A program made the translations under genes and the position numbers. Below the pieces are notes generated by a model. That model saw only the letters and a program-made list of their open reading frames with translations. It ran no database searches and was not told the DNA's origin. 64,000 bases of DNA from JAWXBA01 sp048499805 (GTDB lineage: Bacteria; Gemmatimonadota; Gemmatimonadetes; Gemmatimonadales; GWC2-71-9), in contig JASNZF010000001.1 of NCBI GenBank assembly GCA_048499805.1, positions 1-64,000 on the forward strand, read 5' to 3'. Position 1 is the first letter of the stretch. Every line of letters begins with the position of its first letter. Positions 29,448-37,414 of the stretch are shown one piece after another.

Positions 29448-30037
29448 GCGGCCCCGACCGTCGTGCGTTCCTGCGGCTCGGCGGGCTGGCGCTCGCCGGC
29501 CTCGGGCTCGCGCCGACCCGGCGATTGGCGGCCGGGCGGCTCGTCGGGATCGTCGGGCCCTCGGCGGCGCTCGCCATCATCGAGATGCGCAGTGACACGC
29601 TCGGGTCCAAGGTGTGGTTCGATCCCATCGGCCTGCACGTGGATCCGGGTACCACCGTGCGGTGCGTGGTCCGGGGCAATGTGCACACGACCACCGCCTA
29701 CAGCCCACAGAACGACCACCACCCGCTTCGCATTCCCGATGGTGCCACCGCCTGGGATTCGGGGTTCCTCGTGCATCCCGGCGAGCATTTCGACGTCACG
29801 CTGACCGTGCCCGGAGTCTACGACTACTACTGCATGCCGCACGAGGCGGCGGGGATGGTGGGCCGCATCGTCGTCGGCGCGGCACCCGGACTGACTGCCC
29901 GGCCGTTCGACTACTGGGTGGGGAGGCCGGGCACCGCCGACTGGTCGCACGTGCCGCAGACCGCGCGAACCACCTTCCCCACCGTGGCACGCATCCTGGC
30001 CGAGGGCCGGGTGCATCCCGCGACGACAGGAAACTAG
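29444..30037 (+). CDS. Exported cupredoxin (plastocyanin-like)
   Basis: GTG 29444 (GTGA overlap) gives 197 residues. A twin-arginine-like signal, DRRAFLRLGGLALAGLGLAPTRR, starts the protein. The cupredoxin fold follows: VWFDPIGLHVDPGTTVRCVVRGNVHTTTAY with the first copper His, and GVYDYYCMPHEAAGMVGRIVV with Cys, His and Met ligands (C-x2-H-x4-M). This is a type 1 copper electron carrier in the periplasm, a plausible donor for the CuA-containing enzyme at 33962-35982. Confidence 0.88.
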   Translation: MSGPDRRAFLRLGGLALAGLGLAPTRRLAAGRLVGIVGPSAALAIIEMRSDTLGSKVWFDPIGLHVDPGTTVRCVVRGNVHTTTAYSPQNDHHPLRIPDGATAWDSGFLVHPGEHFDVTLTVPGVYDYYCMPHEAAGMVGRIVVGAAPGLTARPFDYWVGRPGTADWSHVPQTARTTFPTVARILAEGRVHPATTGN

Positions 30038-30038
30038 G

Positions 30039-31481
30039 ATGGCAGCCGGAGCGGGCCACCTGACGCTCGTCGAGCGCCTGGCCCGCTTCGCGGCCCGGAC
30101 CTCCTATGACGATCTCTCGGAGGCGGCACGCGAGCAGCTCAAGATCCGGGTGCTCGACAGCCTGGCGTGTGCCAGTGCGGCCCTCGATGGCGCGCCGGTT
30201 GGACTGGTTCGGGCGCAGGTCACCGAATTCGATGCGTCCGGCCCGTGCAGCCTCGTCGGCGGCGGCTCGGCCACCTCCGACCGGGCGGCCTTCTACAACG
30301 CCGCCCTGGTCCGCTATCTGGATTTCAACGACAGCTACCTGGCTCCGGGCGAATCGTGCCATCCCAGCGACAGCCTCGGTGCCGTGCTCGCGGCAGCGGA
30401 ATACGCCGGCGCGTCGGGGCGCGATTTCCTTGTCGCGCTCGCGCTGGCGTACCAGGTGCAGTGCCGGCTCAGCGACGTCGCCCCGGTCCGGGAGGCCGGC
30501 TTCGCTCACGTCACCCAGGGGGCGTACGCCGTCGCCGCGGGCTCGGCCCGCGCGCTCGGACTGGACGCCACCCGCACGGCGCACGCCATCGCGATCGCGG
30601 GCACTGCCTTCAACGCGCTCCGCGTCACCCGCACCGGCGCACTGTCGCATTGGAAGGGCCTGGCCGCCCCCAACGTCGCCGGGGCCGCGCTGCGCACGAC
30701 GCTCCTCGCCAGCCGCGGCATAACCGGCCCGCTGGAGGTGTTCGAGGGTGACAAGGGCTTCATGGACGCCGTGGCGTGCGGGTTCGAACTGAGTTGGGAA
30801 GCGGAAGACCTCGAGCGCGTCACCGCCACCATCCTGAAGCGACACAACGCCGAAGTGCATGCCCAGAGCGTCATCGAGGCGGTGCTTGCCCTCCGGGCCC
30901 GGGAAGGCGTGACGGCGACCGAGGTGACGCGAGTGGACGTCGAGGTGTTCGAAGTTGCCTACCGCATCATCGGGGGTGGCGAAGAGGGCGACAAGACGGT
31001 GGTCCGCACCAAGGAAGAAGCGGATCATAGCCTTCCCTACCTGGTGGCCGTGGCGCTGCTGGATGGGCAGGTCATGCCGGAGCAGTATCGGCCTGCCCGC
31101 ATACGCGCCGCCGATGTCCAGGCCCTCCTGCGGCGGGTCATGATCCGGTCCGATGAAGGGTTTTCACGGCGCCTTCCCGCGGAGATGCCCTGCCGCGTCA
31201 CGATGGCGCTGCGCGACGGCAGGGTACTGACCGCAGAAGCCACGGACTTTCCCGGCTTCGTAGCGCGGGAACGGACCTGGGAGGCGACGCAGGCGAAGTT
31301 CAACCGGCTGGCGGAACCATTCACGACGCCGGCGCTGCGTGCGCGGCTCCTGACCATAGTGACCGGCCTTGACGAGGTCCCCGTCACCGCCCTGACCCAC
31401 CTGCTTCGCAGCGTAGCGCTGCCGCGGAATCTTGAGGCCACCCGCGGCGGGACCGACCCACGAGCGCACCACGGCGGGTGA
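30039..31481 (+). CDS. MmgE/PrpD family protein
   Basis: A 480-residue protein from ATG 30039, 1 base after the previous stop. MmgE/PrpD signatures: LARFAARTSYDDLSEAAREQLKIRVLDSLACASAALDG, AALVRYLDFNDSYLAPGESCHPSDSLGAVLAAAEYAG, VTQGAYAVAAGSARALGL, LSHWKGLAAPNVAG and ATILKRHNAEVHAQSVIEAVL. The family includes 2-methylcitrate dehydratase and other hydro-lyases. No prpB or prpC is nearby, so the substrate may not be methylcitrate. It seems co-transcribed with the cupredoxin operon, an unexpected partner. Confidence 0.9.
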   Translation: MAAGAGHLTLVERLARFAARTSYDDLSEAAREQLKIRVLDSLACASAALDGAPVGLVRAQVTEFDASGPCSLVGGGSATSDRAAFYNAALVRYLDFNDSYLAPGESCHPSDSLGAVLAAAEYAGASGRDFLVALALAYQVQCRLSDVAPVREAGFAHVTQGAYAVAAGSARALGLDATRTAHAIAIAGTAFNALRVTRTGALSHWKGLAAPNVAGAALRTTLLASRGITGPLEVFEGDKGFMDAVACGFELSWEAEDLERVTATILKRHNAEVHAQSVIEAVLALRAREGVTATEVTRVDVEVFEVAYRIIGGGEEGDKTVVRTKEEADHSLPYLVAVALLDGQVMPEQYRPARIRAADVQALLRRVMIRSDEGFSRRLPAEMPCRVTMALRDGRVLTAEATDFPGFVARERTWEATQAKFNRLAEPFTTPALRARLLTIVTGLDEVPVTALTHLLRSVALPRNLEATRGGTDPRAHHGG

Positions 31482-31521
31482 CGACCGCCAACGGGCCCCA
31501 CCACGGAGGAGGACACGAAGG

Positions 31522-32031
31522 ATGGAACACCGACTCACATATTCCGCCGTCGCACCGCAGGGGATCCAGGCGCTGCTCGGCATCGAGGGCTATGTACGAG
31601 GCGCCGGGCTCGAACCTGGCCTCCTCCACCTGCTCAAGACCCGGACATCGCAGATCAACCGCTGTGCCTACTGCATCGACATGCACACGAAGGACGCCCG
31701 GGCAGGCGGCGAAACGGAACAGCGGCTCTATGCGCTCTCCGCCTGGCGCGAGACACCGTTCTTTTCCGAGCGGGAGCGCGCCGCGCTGGCCTGGACCGAG
31801 GCGATCACGCTGATCAGCCACGGCTCGGTCCCGGACGCGTTGTACGAGGAAGCGCGCCGGCACTTCTCCGAGAAGGAATTGGTTGACCTGACGCTCGGCC
31901 TCATCGCCATCAACGGATGGAACCGGCTGACCGTCGCCTTTCGCACCGAGCCCGGGAGCGACCGCGCCCAGACGCATGAGGTGAAGGGCGCCGCCCCCCG
32001 TGCACGAGACCAGGCCACGAAGCGCACTTGA
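31522..32031 (+). CDS. AhpD-like carboxymuconolactone decarboxylase family protein
   Basis: ATG 31522 after GGAGGAGG (169 residues). The AhpD-like core has the catalytic CxxC in LLKTRTSQINRCAYCIDMHTKDARAGGE with the following His, then ALAWTEAITLISHG and DLTLGLIAINGWNRLTVAF. Such single-domain proteins act as thiol peroxidases or alkylhydroperoxidase partners. The C-terminal 25 residues are basic and unstructured. It fits an oxidative or nitrosative protection role. Confidence 0.9.
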   Translation: MEHRLTYSAVAPQGIQALLGIEGYVRGAGLEPGLLHLLKTRTSQINRCAYCIDMHTKDARAGGETEQRLYALSAWRETPFFSERERAALAWTEAITLISHGSVPDALYEEARRHFSEKELVDLTLGLIAINGWNRLTVAFRTEPGSDRAQTHEVKGAAPRARDQATKRT

Positions 32032-32058
32032 ACGATCCCTGGACATGGAGAGCACTGT

Positions 32059-32733
32059 ATGAGCGCACCACACGAGACTTGGGCCCCGCATGGCGCCGCG
32101 GTGGCGGCCGCGTTGTTCGCCGCCGCCTCCTGGGCCGCGCCGGTCAACGCGCAACAGGCGGCCACCCTTCCTCCGGCGACCACCGTCTATGTGGTGCACC
32201 TTGCCGGGCTGAACACGAAGGCCGCCGGCGGATCGGTGGCCGGCGACGCCACCTTCACGATTGCGGGCGACAGCCTGACGATCACGATCACTGCGAACGG
32301 CTTGCCCCCAGGTATGACCCATTGGCAACACTTCCATGGCTTCACCGACGGCCGACCGGCGGCGTGCCCCAACGCGTCCGCGGACCTGAACCAGGATGGC
32401 TTCATCGACATCGTCGAGACGGAACCATCCGTCGGCACGACGATGGTGCCATTCACCGACAGCCCGGTGAACATGGATGTGGCACACGGTGTGTACCCGC
32501 AGGCCTCGGCCACCGGGACGCTGCACTACACGCGGACGGTGTCCCTGGCCGCCCTGGAGACATCGTTCGGCACGGTGTTCCCGAAGCAGAAGCTGGAACT
32601 CGATCGACGCGTCGTCTTCCTGCATGGTGTGCCAGCCACGACCCAGCTTCCGGCGACGGTCGCCTCCCTCGGGCCCATCCCCGCCGCGGTCACGCTGCCG
32701 ATCGCCTGCGGCCGGATGGCCCGGGTCAAGTGA
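32059..32733 (+). CDS. Exported CHRD/superoxide-dismutase-like protein
   Basis: A 224-residue protein from ATG 32059. Residues 1-33 are a signal peptide (GAAVAAALFAAASWAAPVNA). The body resembles the CHRD/SOD-like beta sandwich: YVVHLAGLNTKAAGGSVAGDATFTI, LTITITANGLPPGMTHWQHFHGFTDGR with HxQHFH like the Cu/Zn-SOD copper loop, DLNQDGFIDIVETEP (a DxNxDG calcium-like loop), then ATGTLHYTRTV. SOD activity is doubtful without the other ligands. Start after ATGGAGAGC. Confidence 0.65.
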   Translation: MSAPHETWAPHGAAVAAALFAAASWAAPVNAQQAATLPPATTVYVVHLAGLNTKAAGGSVAGDATFTIAGDSLTITITANGLPPGMTHWQHFHGFTDGRPAACPNASADLNQDGFIDIVETEPSVGTTMVPFTDSPVNMDVAHGVYPQASATGTLHYTRTVSLAALETSFGTVFPKQKLELDRRVVFLHGVPATTQLPATVASLGPIPAAVTLPIACGRMARVK

Positions 32734-32758
32734 CAGGCAGCAGGCGGGGAGCATCGCG

Positions 32759-33784
32759 ATGCGGCGCGTCTTTTCCGGCGTCCAGCCCACCGGCGCCCTC
32801 CACCTGGGCAATTACCTCGGCGCGATCTCGCTCTGGATCGCGATGCAGGCGGAGTACGAGGCCGTCTTCTGCATCGCAGACCTCCATGCGTTGACGTCTC
32901 CCGAGCGCATGCACCCCGACCACCTTCGGTCCATCGTTCGGGAGACGGCCGCGCTGCTGCTGGCCTGTGGCGTGGATCCGGCGCGCGCCATCCTGTTCGT
33001 GCAATCGCAGGTCTCCGCGCATGCAGACCTGGCGTGGCTCCTCAATACTGTCACGCCGGTCGGCTGGCTGGAGCGGATGATCCAGTTCAAGACCCGATCC
33101 GCCGACCTCGACACTGTCGGGGCCGGCCTGCTCACCTATCCCGTGCTCCAGGCGGCGGACATCCTGCTGTACCAGACCGACCTGGTGCCGGTCGGCGAGG
33201 ATCAACGGCAACACATCGAGCTCACCCGAGACATCGTGCGCCGCTTCCACGGGCTGTTCGGCGAGGTCTTCACGCTGCCGGAAGCGATGTACCCGCCCGG
33301 CGGCCCCAGGATCATGGGGCTCCACGACCCCGGTGCAAAGATGAGCAAGAGCACCGGGAGGCAGCGCCGTCGGCACGCCATCGGGCTGATCGACGCACCC
33401 GACGACATCCGTGTCGCCGTGATGCACGCGGTCACCGACAGCGGGAGCGAGGTACGCCCAGGCCGGCTCTCACCAGGGGTGACCAACCTGCTGACGATCT
33501 ACCAGCTGCTGACGCACCGGTCCGGCGCAGATGTGCTGGCAGAGTTTGCGGGGAAAGGTTATGCTGTCCTGAAAGGCGCCGTGGCGGACGTCGTCCTGTC
33601 CACCCTCGATCCGATACGGCGGCGCTACCGTGAGCTCGCGGCCCAGCCAGACACGATCGACGCGGTGCTCGACGGCGGCGCCGCACGCGCCAGGCCCCTC
33701 GCGGGCGCGACACTCGGGCGGGTCAGGCGGTTGATGGGCCTCGTGGACGCACCCCGGTCCGCCAGCAATCCGTCGGACGGTTGA
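32759..33784 (+). CDS. trpS: Tryptophanyl-tRNA synthetase
   Basis: A 341-residue class I synthetase from ATG 32759, 23 bases after the previous stop. Motifs: RRVFSGVQPTGALHLGNYLGA (HIGH form HLGN), GLLTYPVLQAADILLYQTDLVPVGEDQRQHIELTRDI (Trp pocket) and GAKMSKSTG (KMSKS). After KMSKS the usual SDENP is replaced by a basic STGRQRRR run, which sets it apart from housekeeping bacterial TrpRS, so it could be an auxiliary or resistance-type copy. Charging of tRNA-Trp is the expected activity. Confidence 0.93.
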   Translation: MRRVFSGVQPTGALHLGNYLGAISLWIAMQAEYEAVFCIADLHALTSPERMHPDHLRSIVRETAALLLACGVDPARAILFVQSQVSAHADLAWLLNTVTPVGWLERMIQFKTRSADLDTVGAGLLTYPVLQAADILLYQTDLVPVGEDQRQHIELTRDIVRRFHGLFGEVFTLPEAMYPPGGPRIMGLHDPGAKMSKSTGRQRRRHAIGLIDAPDDIRVAVMHAVTDSGSEVRPGRLSPGVTNLLTIYQLLTHRSGADVLAEFAGKGYAVLKGAVADVVLSTLDPIRRRYRELAAQPDTIDAVLDGGAARARPLAGATLGRVRRLMGLVDAPRSASNPSDG

Positions 33785-33946
33785 GTGAGGCGGGTGTCGT
33801 CCATCGCTCGTCCGCTCCCCGCGAATGGGCTCCGTGTCCGCCTGGCCGGCGAGCGCGAACTCGTTCCCGACGCCGACGTGGAACACGCCGTCGCGTCCGA
33901 GCGGGGCGGCGCCTTCCTGCTGACGCTGATGCAGTTTCCATCATGA
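33785..33946 (+). CDS. Possible 53-residue protein
   Basis: GTG 33785, immediately after trpS, opens a 53-codon frame ending at 33946. It has the same GC-rich third-position bias as the neighbours (GLRVRLAGERELVPDADVEHAV). No ribosome site or family is recognised; it may be a gene remnant. Confidence 0.3.
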   Translation: MRRVSSIARPLPANGLRVRLAGERELVPDADVEHAVASERGGAFLLTLMQFPS

Positions 33947-33961
33947 CCACCTCGACCCGGG

Positions 33962-34510
33962 ATGCGCATGTCCTTCCAAGACCAGATCTGGCTCACCACC
34001 CTCGCCGGGATCGCGGGCGTCGCCCTGGCGTTTCTCTACGTCATCAGTCGGTCGGGCCGACACGAGGAGCCGGCGGCGGTCCAGACCAGGGCCTACGCGC
34101 TCAGGCGATGGCTCTTCGGCGGGTTGACCGTGCTGGGCATCGTCGTGACCGGCGCCAGCCTGCGGCCCTTCCCCATCGCGCCGCAGAACGGGCCAAGCGC
34201 GTGGCCGCAGATTGTCCGGGTCGTCGGGCACCAGTGGGCCTGGCAAATCGACCCCGGACCGATCCACGCCGGCACGCCAGTCGCGTTCGAGGTCACCAGC
34301 GCCGATGTCAACCACGGCCTCGGGATCTATGACGCCACCGACCGCCTGCTCGCCCAGACGCAGGCCATGTCCGGTGTGACCAACCGCCTGGTGTACACCT
34401 TTGCCCAGCCGGGCAAGTACCGGATCCTCTGCCTCGAGTACTGCGGCCTGGCCCACCACGGGATGATCTCCGAAATCGACGTCGTCGCCGGCGCGGAGGA
34501 ACAGCCATGA
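33962..34510 (+). CDS. CuA-containing oxidase/NOR subunit II
   Basis: A 182-residue subunit II from ATG 33962 (ATG 33968 also possible). Two N-terminal membrane helices (residues about 10-28 and 50-66), then a periplasmic cupredoxin domain with VVGHQWAWQI and the complete CuA site: His118 (VNHGLG), Cys157 and Cys161 (CLEYC), His165 and Met168 (GLAHHGM). CuA accepts electrons from a soluble carrier and passes them to subunit I, encoded next with a 4-base overlap. The protein is short, like subunits II of ba3-type oxidases and CuA-type NO reductases. Confidence 0.9.
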   Translation: MRMSFQDQIWLTTLAGIAGVALAFLYVISRSGRHEEPAAVQTRAYALRRWLFGGLTVLGIVVTGASLRPFPIAPQNGPSAWPQIVRVVGHQWAWQIDPGPIHAGTPVAFEVTSADVNHGLGIYDATDRLLAQTQAMSGVTNRLVYTFAQPGKYRILCLEYCGLAHHGMISEIDVVAGAEEQP

Positions 34511-35982
34511 GCCAGCGCTATCCGGACTCCGAAGTACTGGCGCCCCGCGAGCGCCGTGTCCTCGCCCTCTACCTGGTGACCTCGCTGGTCCTCCTGCTGG
34601 TGATGATGGTGTTCGGGCTCCTGATGCGCCTCGCCCAGGGCGCCTGGCTCACCATCACCCCCAAGATGTTCTATGAACTCATGACCGCGCACGGCGCCGG
34701 CATGGTGGGGACGGCGGCCCTGGGCGCCAGTGCGGTCATGTGGTTCTTCCTCCGCAATTACGTGCCGCTGAGGACGTCGATCTTCGTGGCGAACTACGCC
34801 CTCTTCATGCTCGGCTCGGTTCTGCTCCTCGTCGCCACCTTCCTCGGGCACTACGCCGGCGGATGGACCTTCCTCTATCCGCTGCCCGTCAAGTCGATGG
34901 GCATCTGGAGCGTCGGATCGGCCGCCCTGTTCATGGCGGGGTACCTGATCATCGGCGTGGGCTTCCTGCTGTTCTATCTCGACGCCATGCGCGCCGTCAT
35001 CCGCGTCTATGGCAACCTGGGGCGAGGCCTCGGCCTGCCGTGGCTCTTCGGCGGCACCCTCGACCAGAACCATCCGAAGACCGTGGTGGCCAGCTGCATG
35101 GTCATCATTGTCAACTCGCTCGGCATCCTCGGTGGCGCCGTGGTGCTCGTGATGAGCCTGATCAACGCCTACACCTCCGACGTGGTGCTGGACGCCCTGT
35201 TCGCCAAGCACCTGATCTACTTCTTCGGCCACGTCTTCATCAACATCACCATTTACATGGCGGTGATCGGGGTGTACGAACTCCTCCCCCGCTACACCGG
35301 ACGCCCCTGGGGCATCTCGCGCCCCTTCCTGTGGGCCTGGGCAGCCAGCACCCTGATGGTGCTGATCGTCTACCCGCACCATCTGCTGATGGACTTCGCG
35401 ATGCCCCGATGGATGGCGGTCATGGGTCAGGTCGTCTCCTACACCAGCGGCCTGCCGGTCTTCACGGTGACCGCCTACGGCGCCCTCACGAACATCCACC
35501 GCGCTGGCATGCGCTGGCGGATGCCGGCCATGCTGCTGATCCTGTCGATGTTCGGCTGGGCGGCCGGCATCGTGCCCGCCATCATCGACGCCACCATCAG
35601 CGTCAACCGGGTCATGCACAACACGCTCTGGGTCCCGGGCCACTTCCACTTCTACCTGCTGCTGGGCGTCCTGCCCATGCTATTCGCATTCGTGTACCAC
35701 TTGATCGGCAGCGACGCCGACGGCCCCGCCGCCGGGAGCGACCGGCTCGGGTTCTGGACCTACCTCACTGGCGGCCTCGTCTTCGTGCTGATGTTCCTGG
35801 CCGGCGGCCACGCCAGCGTGCCGCGGCGCTGGGCGGTGCACTTCGCCGAGTGGCAGGGCTTCGATCGGGTCGCCTCGATCGGTGCCGCCCTCGTCATCGT
35901 AGCCATGACGCTGTTCATGGTGCGCGTCTGCCGCGCGCTGGTGCACGGCCCCCCGCCGGCCCCATCCGCAACAGGCGGGTGA
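34507..35982 (+). CDS. Heme-copper oxidase subunit I, Tyr replaced by Asn (possible NO reductase)
   Basis: A 491-residue polytopic protein (about 12 helices) from ATG 34507. Low-spin heme ligands His62 (MTAHGAGM) and His381, high-spin heme ligand His379 (WVPGHFHFY), and CuB ligands His242 (FFGHVFIN), His291 and His292 (YPHH) are all present. In oxygen reductases the first CuB helix reads HPEVY or HPIVY with the Tyr cross-linked to His; here the fifth residue is Asn246. Loss of that Tyr is a mark of several NO reductase subfamilies of the heme-copper superfamily, including CuA-type enzymes. I infer NO reductase as at least as likely as oxygen reductase. Confidence 0.88.
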   Translation: MSQRYPDSEVLAPRERRVLALYLVTSLVLLLVMMVFGLLMRLAQGAWLTITPKMFYELMTAHGAGMVGTAALGASAVMWFFLRNYVPLRTSIFVANYALFMLGSVLLLVATFLGHYAGGWTFLYPLPVKSMGIWSVGSAALFMAGYLIIGVGFLLFYLDAMRAVIRVYGNLGRGLGLPWLFGGTLDQNHPKTVVASCMVIIVNSLGILGGAVVLVMSLINAYTSDVVLDALFAKHLIYFFGHVFINITIYMAVIGVYELLPRYTGRPWGISRPFLWAWAASTLMVLIVYPHHLLMDFAMPRWMAVMGQVVSYTSGLPVFTVTAYGALTNIHRAGMRWRMPAMLLILSMFGWAAGIVPAIIDATISVNRVMHNTLWVPGHFHFYLLLGVLPMLFAFVYHLIGSDADGPAAGSDRLGFWTYLTGGLVFVLMFLAGGHASVPRRWAVHFAEWQGFDRVASIGAALVIVAMTLFMVRVCRALVHGPPPAPSATGG

Positions 35983-36599
35983 GGACCTCGCTGCGGACCG
36001 CGCTCCTCACCGTCGGCCTGCTGCTGACGGGGGCGGCCGGGCTGGCCAGGGCCACCGACGGTTTCCATGCCTTCACCACCGAGACGGCCCGCCGAGTCGC
36101 GGCGCGCCGCCACCCCGTGCCGGTGCCTACGGTGCCGCTCGAGAACCAGGCCGGCGTGCCGCTCACCCTGGCGGACTTCCATGGCCAGTGGCTCCTGGTG
36201 GACTTCATCTACACCCGCTGCCTGACCCTCTGCATGACGCTCGGCGGCGACTTTGCACAGCTGGAGCGGCAGCTGGCCGCCCCAATTGCCCAAGGGAAGC
36301 TGGCGCTCCTCAGCATCAGCTTCGACCCCACCCACGACGGCCCCACCGAGCTGGCGGCCTATCTGGTGCGGTTCCGGGGCAGCGGCCTGGCCTGGCAGGC
36401 CGCGCGACCCCGCACCGCGGAGGGACTCACGCAGCTCACGCGTGCGTTCGGGGTCACCGTCATCCCGGACGGGATGGGCGGCTATACCCACAACGCGGCC
36501 ATTCTGCTGGTGAATCCCGCGGGGGAACTGGTGGACATCTTCGATGTCGGGCAGGTGGAGCTGGTGAAGGTGGCGGTGCTGCGCCGGCTGACATCGTGA
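35979..36599 (+). CDS. SCO1/SenC copper chaperone
   Basis: GTG 35979 (GTGA overlap) gives 206 residues with a signal or anchor segment (residues 8-24). Thioredoxin-like SCO domain: VPLTLADFHGQWLLVDFIYTRCLTLCMTLGGDF with copper-binding Cys81 and Cys85 (CxxxC), LLSISFDPTHDGP, and the third ligand His171 in GGYTHNAAILLV. SCO proteins build the CuA centre, matching its place after the CuA and catalytic subunits. Confidence 0.92.
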   Translation: MRTSLRTALLTVGLLLTGAAGLARATDGFHAFTTETARRVAARRHPVPVPTVPLENQAGVPLTLADFHGQWLLVDFIYTRCLTLCMTLGGDFAQLERQLAAPIAQGKLALLSISFDPTHDGPTELAAYLVRFRGSGLAWQAARPRTAEGLTQLTRAFGVTVIPDGMGGYTHNAAILLVNPAGELVDIFDVGQVELVKVAVLRRLTS

Positions 36600-37414
36600 C
36601 CGGCGGGCGCTGGTCCCGGCCGATGGGCGGCGCCGGCCTCCTGGCCGTGATGGCGCTGGTGCCCCCGGTGCGCCACGCGCTCGAATCGAGCATGACGGCG
36701 CAGATGCTGGCGCAACTCCCGCTCCTCGTCGCGGCGGGCGCCCTCTGTGCCCCCGCGGTGTCCCCCGCGCTTCGGGCCGGCATCGGTCGCTGGAACCGGG
36801 GCGGCATCAGCGGGCTGGTGCTGGCCTCCCTCGTGGCGGCGTTCTGGATGCTCCCGCGCTCGCTCGACGCCTCCACGGTGCGGCCGCTCATGGCGCTTGC
36901 CAAGTACCTGACGGTCCCGTTCCTGATCGGGCTGCCCTTCGCGCTGAGCTGGCCCCGCATGGGCTTCGTCCTCAGGGGCATTGTTCTGGCGGAGGTGGTG
37001 GCGACCTGCTTCCGGCTGGGCTGGCTCTACCGGGTGTCGCCCATCCGGCTGTGCAACAACTATGGGCTGGACGACCAGCAGCGCCTGGGGACGTACCTGC
37101 TGATCCTGGGGGGCGGGTTGCTGGCCTGGATTGGCTGGAAGCTGCTCATGGGGCGGTTTGATCCGGGGTACCGCCCGCGCGAGCACCCCGCCCGGCCCAC
37201 CGATCCTGCGGCGGGGATTCCCGCGGGTCTCTCACGCGAGGCGGCGGACGCCTACGCGGACGCCCGGCTCCGGGGCCTTTGCCACGCGGGCGCGCTGGAG
37301 GCCGCGCTGGGAGAGGCGCGCCCGTCCGCTACCCCCACAGCGTCGCATCCGCCACCCGCTCCGTCTCATCCAGCCGGCGCTCGTGCGCGGTCAGCAGGTC
37401 ACTCCGGGAAATAA
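36596..37414 (+). CDS. Membrane protein of oxidase cluster
   Basis: GTG 36596 (GTGA overlap with the SCO gene) gives 272 residues. About five or six hydrophobic helices between residues 10 and 180 (LLAVMALVPPVRHALESSMTAQMLAQLPLLVAAGAL, GLVLASLVAAFWMLP, LMALAKYLTVPFLIGLPFAL, TYLLILGGGLLAWIGW). It recalls CtaG-like oxidase assembly factors in position and layout, but the family is not certain. The last 70 residues are low-complexity (Pro, Ala, His, Arg) and overlap the end of the opposing channel gene by 86 bases. Confidence 0.65.
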   Translation: MTGGRWSRPMGGAGLLAVMALVPPVRHALESSMTAQMLAQLPLLVAAGALCAPAVSPALRAGIGRWNRGGISGLVLASLVAAFWMLPRSLDASTVRPLMALAKYLTVPFLIGLPFALSWPRMGFVLRGIVLAEVVATCFRLGWLYRVSPIRLCNNYGLDDQQRLGTYLLILGGGLLAWIGWKLLMGRFDPGYRPREHPARPTDPAAGIPAGLSREAADAYADARLRGLCHAGALEAALGEARPSATPTASHPPPAPSHPAGARARSAGHSGK

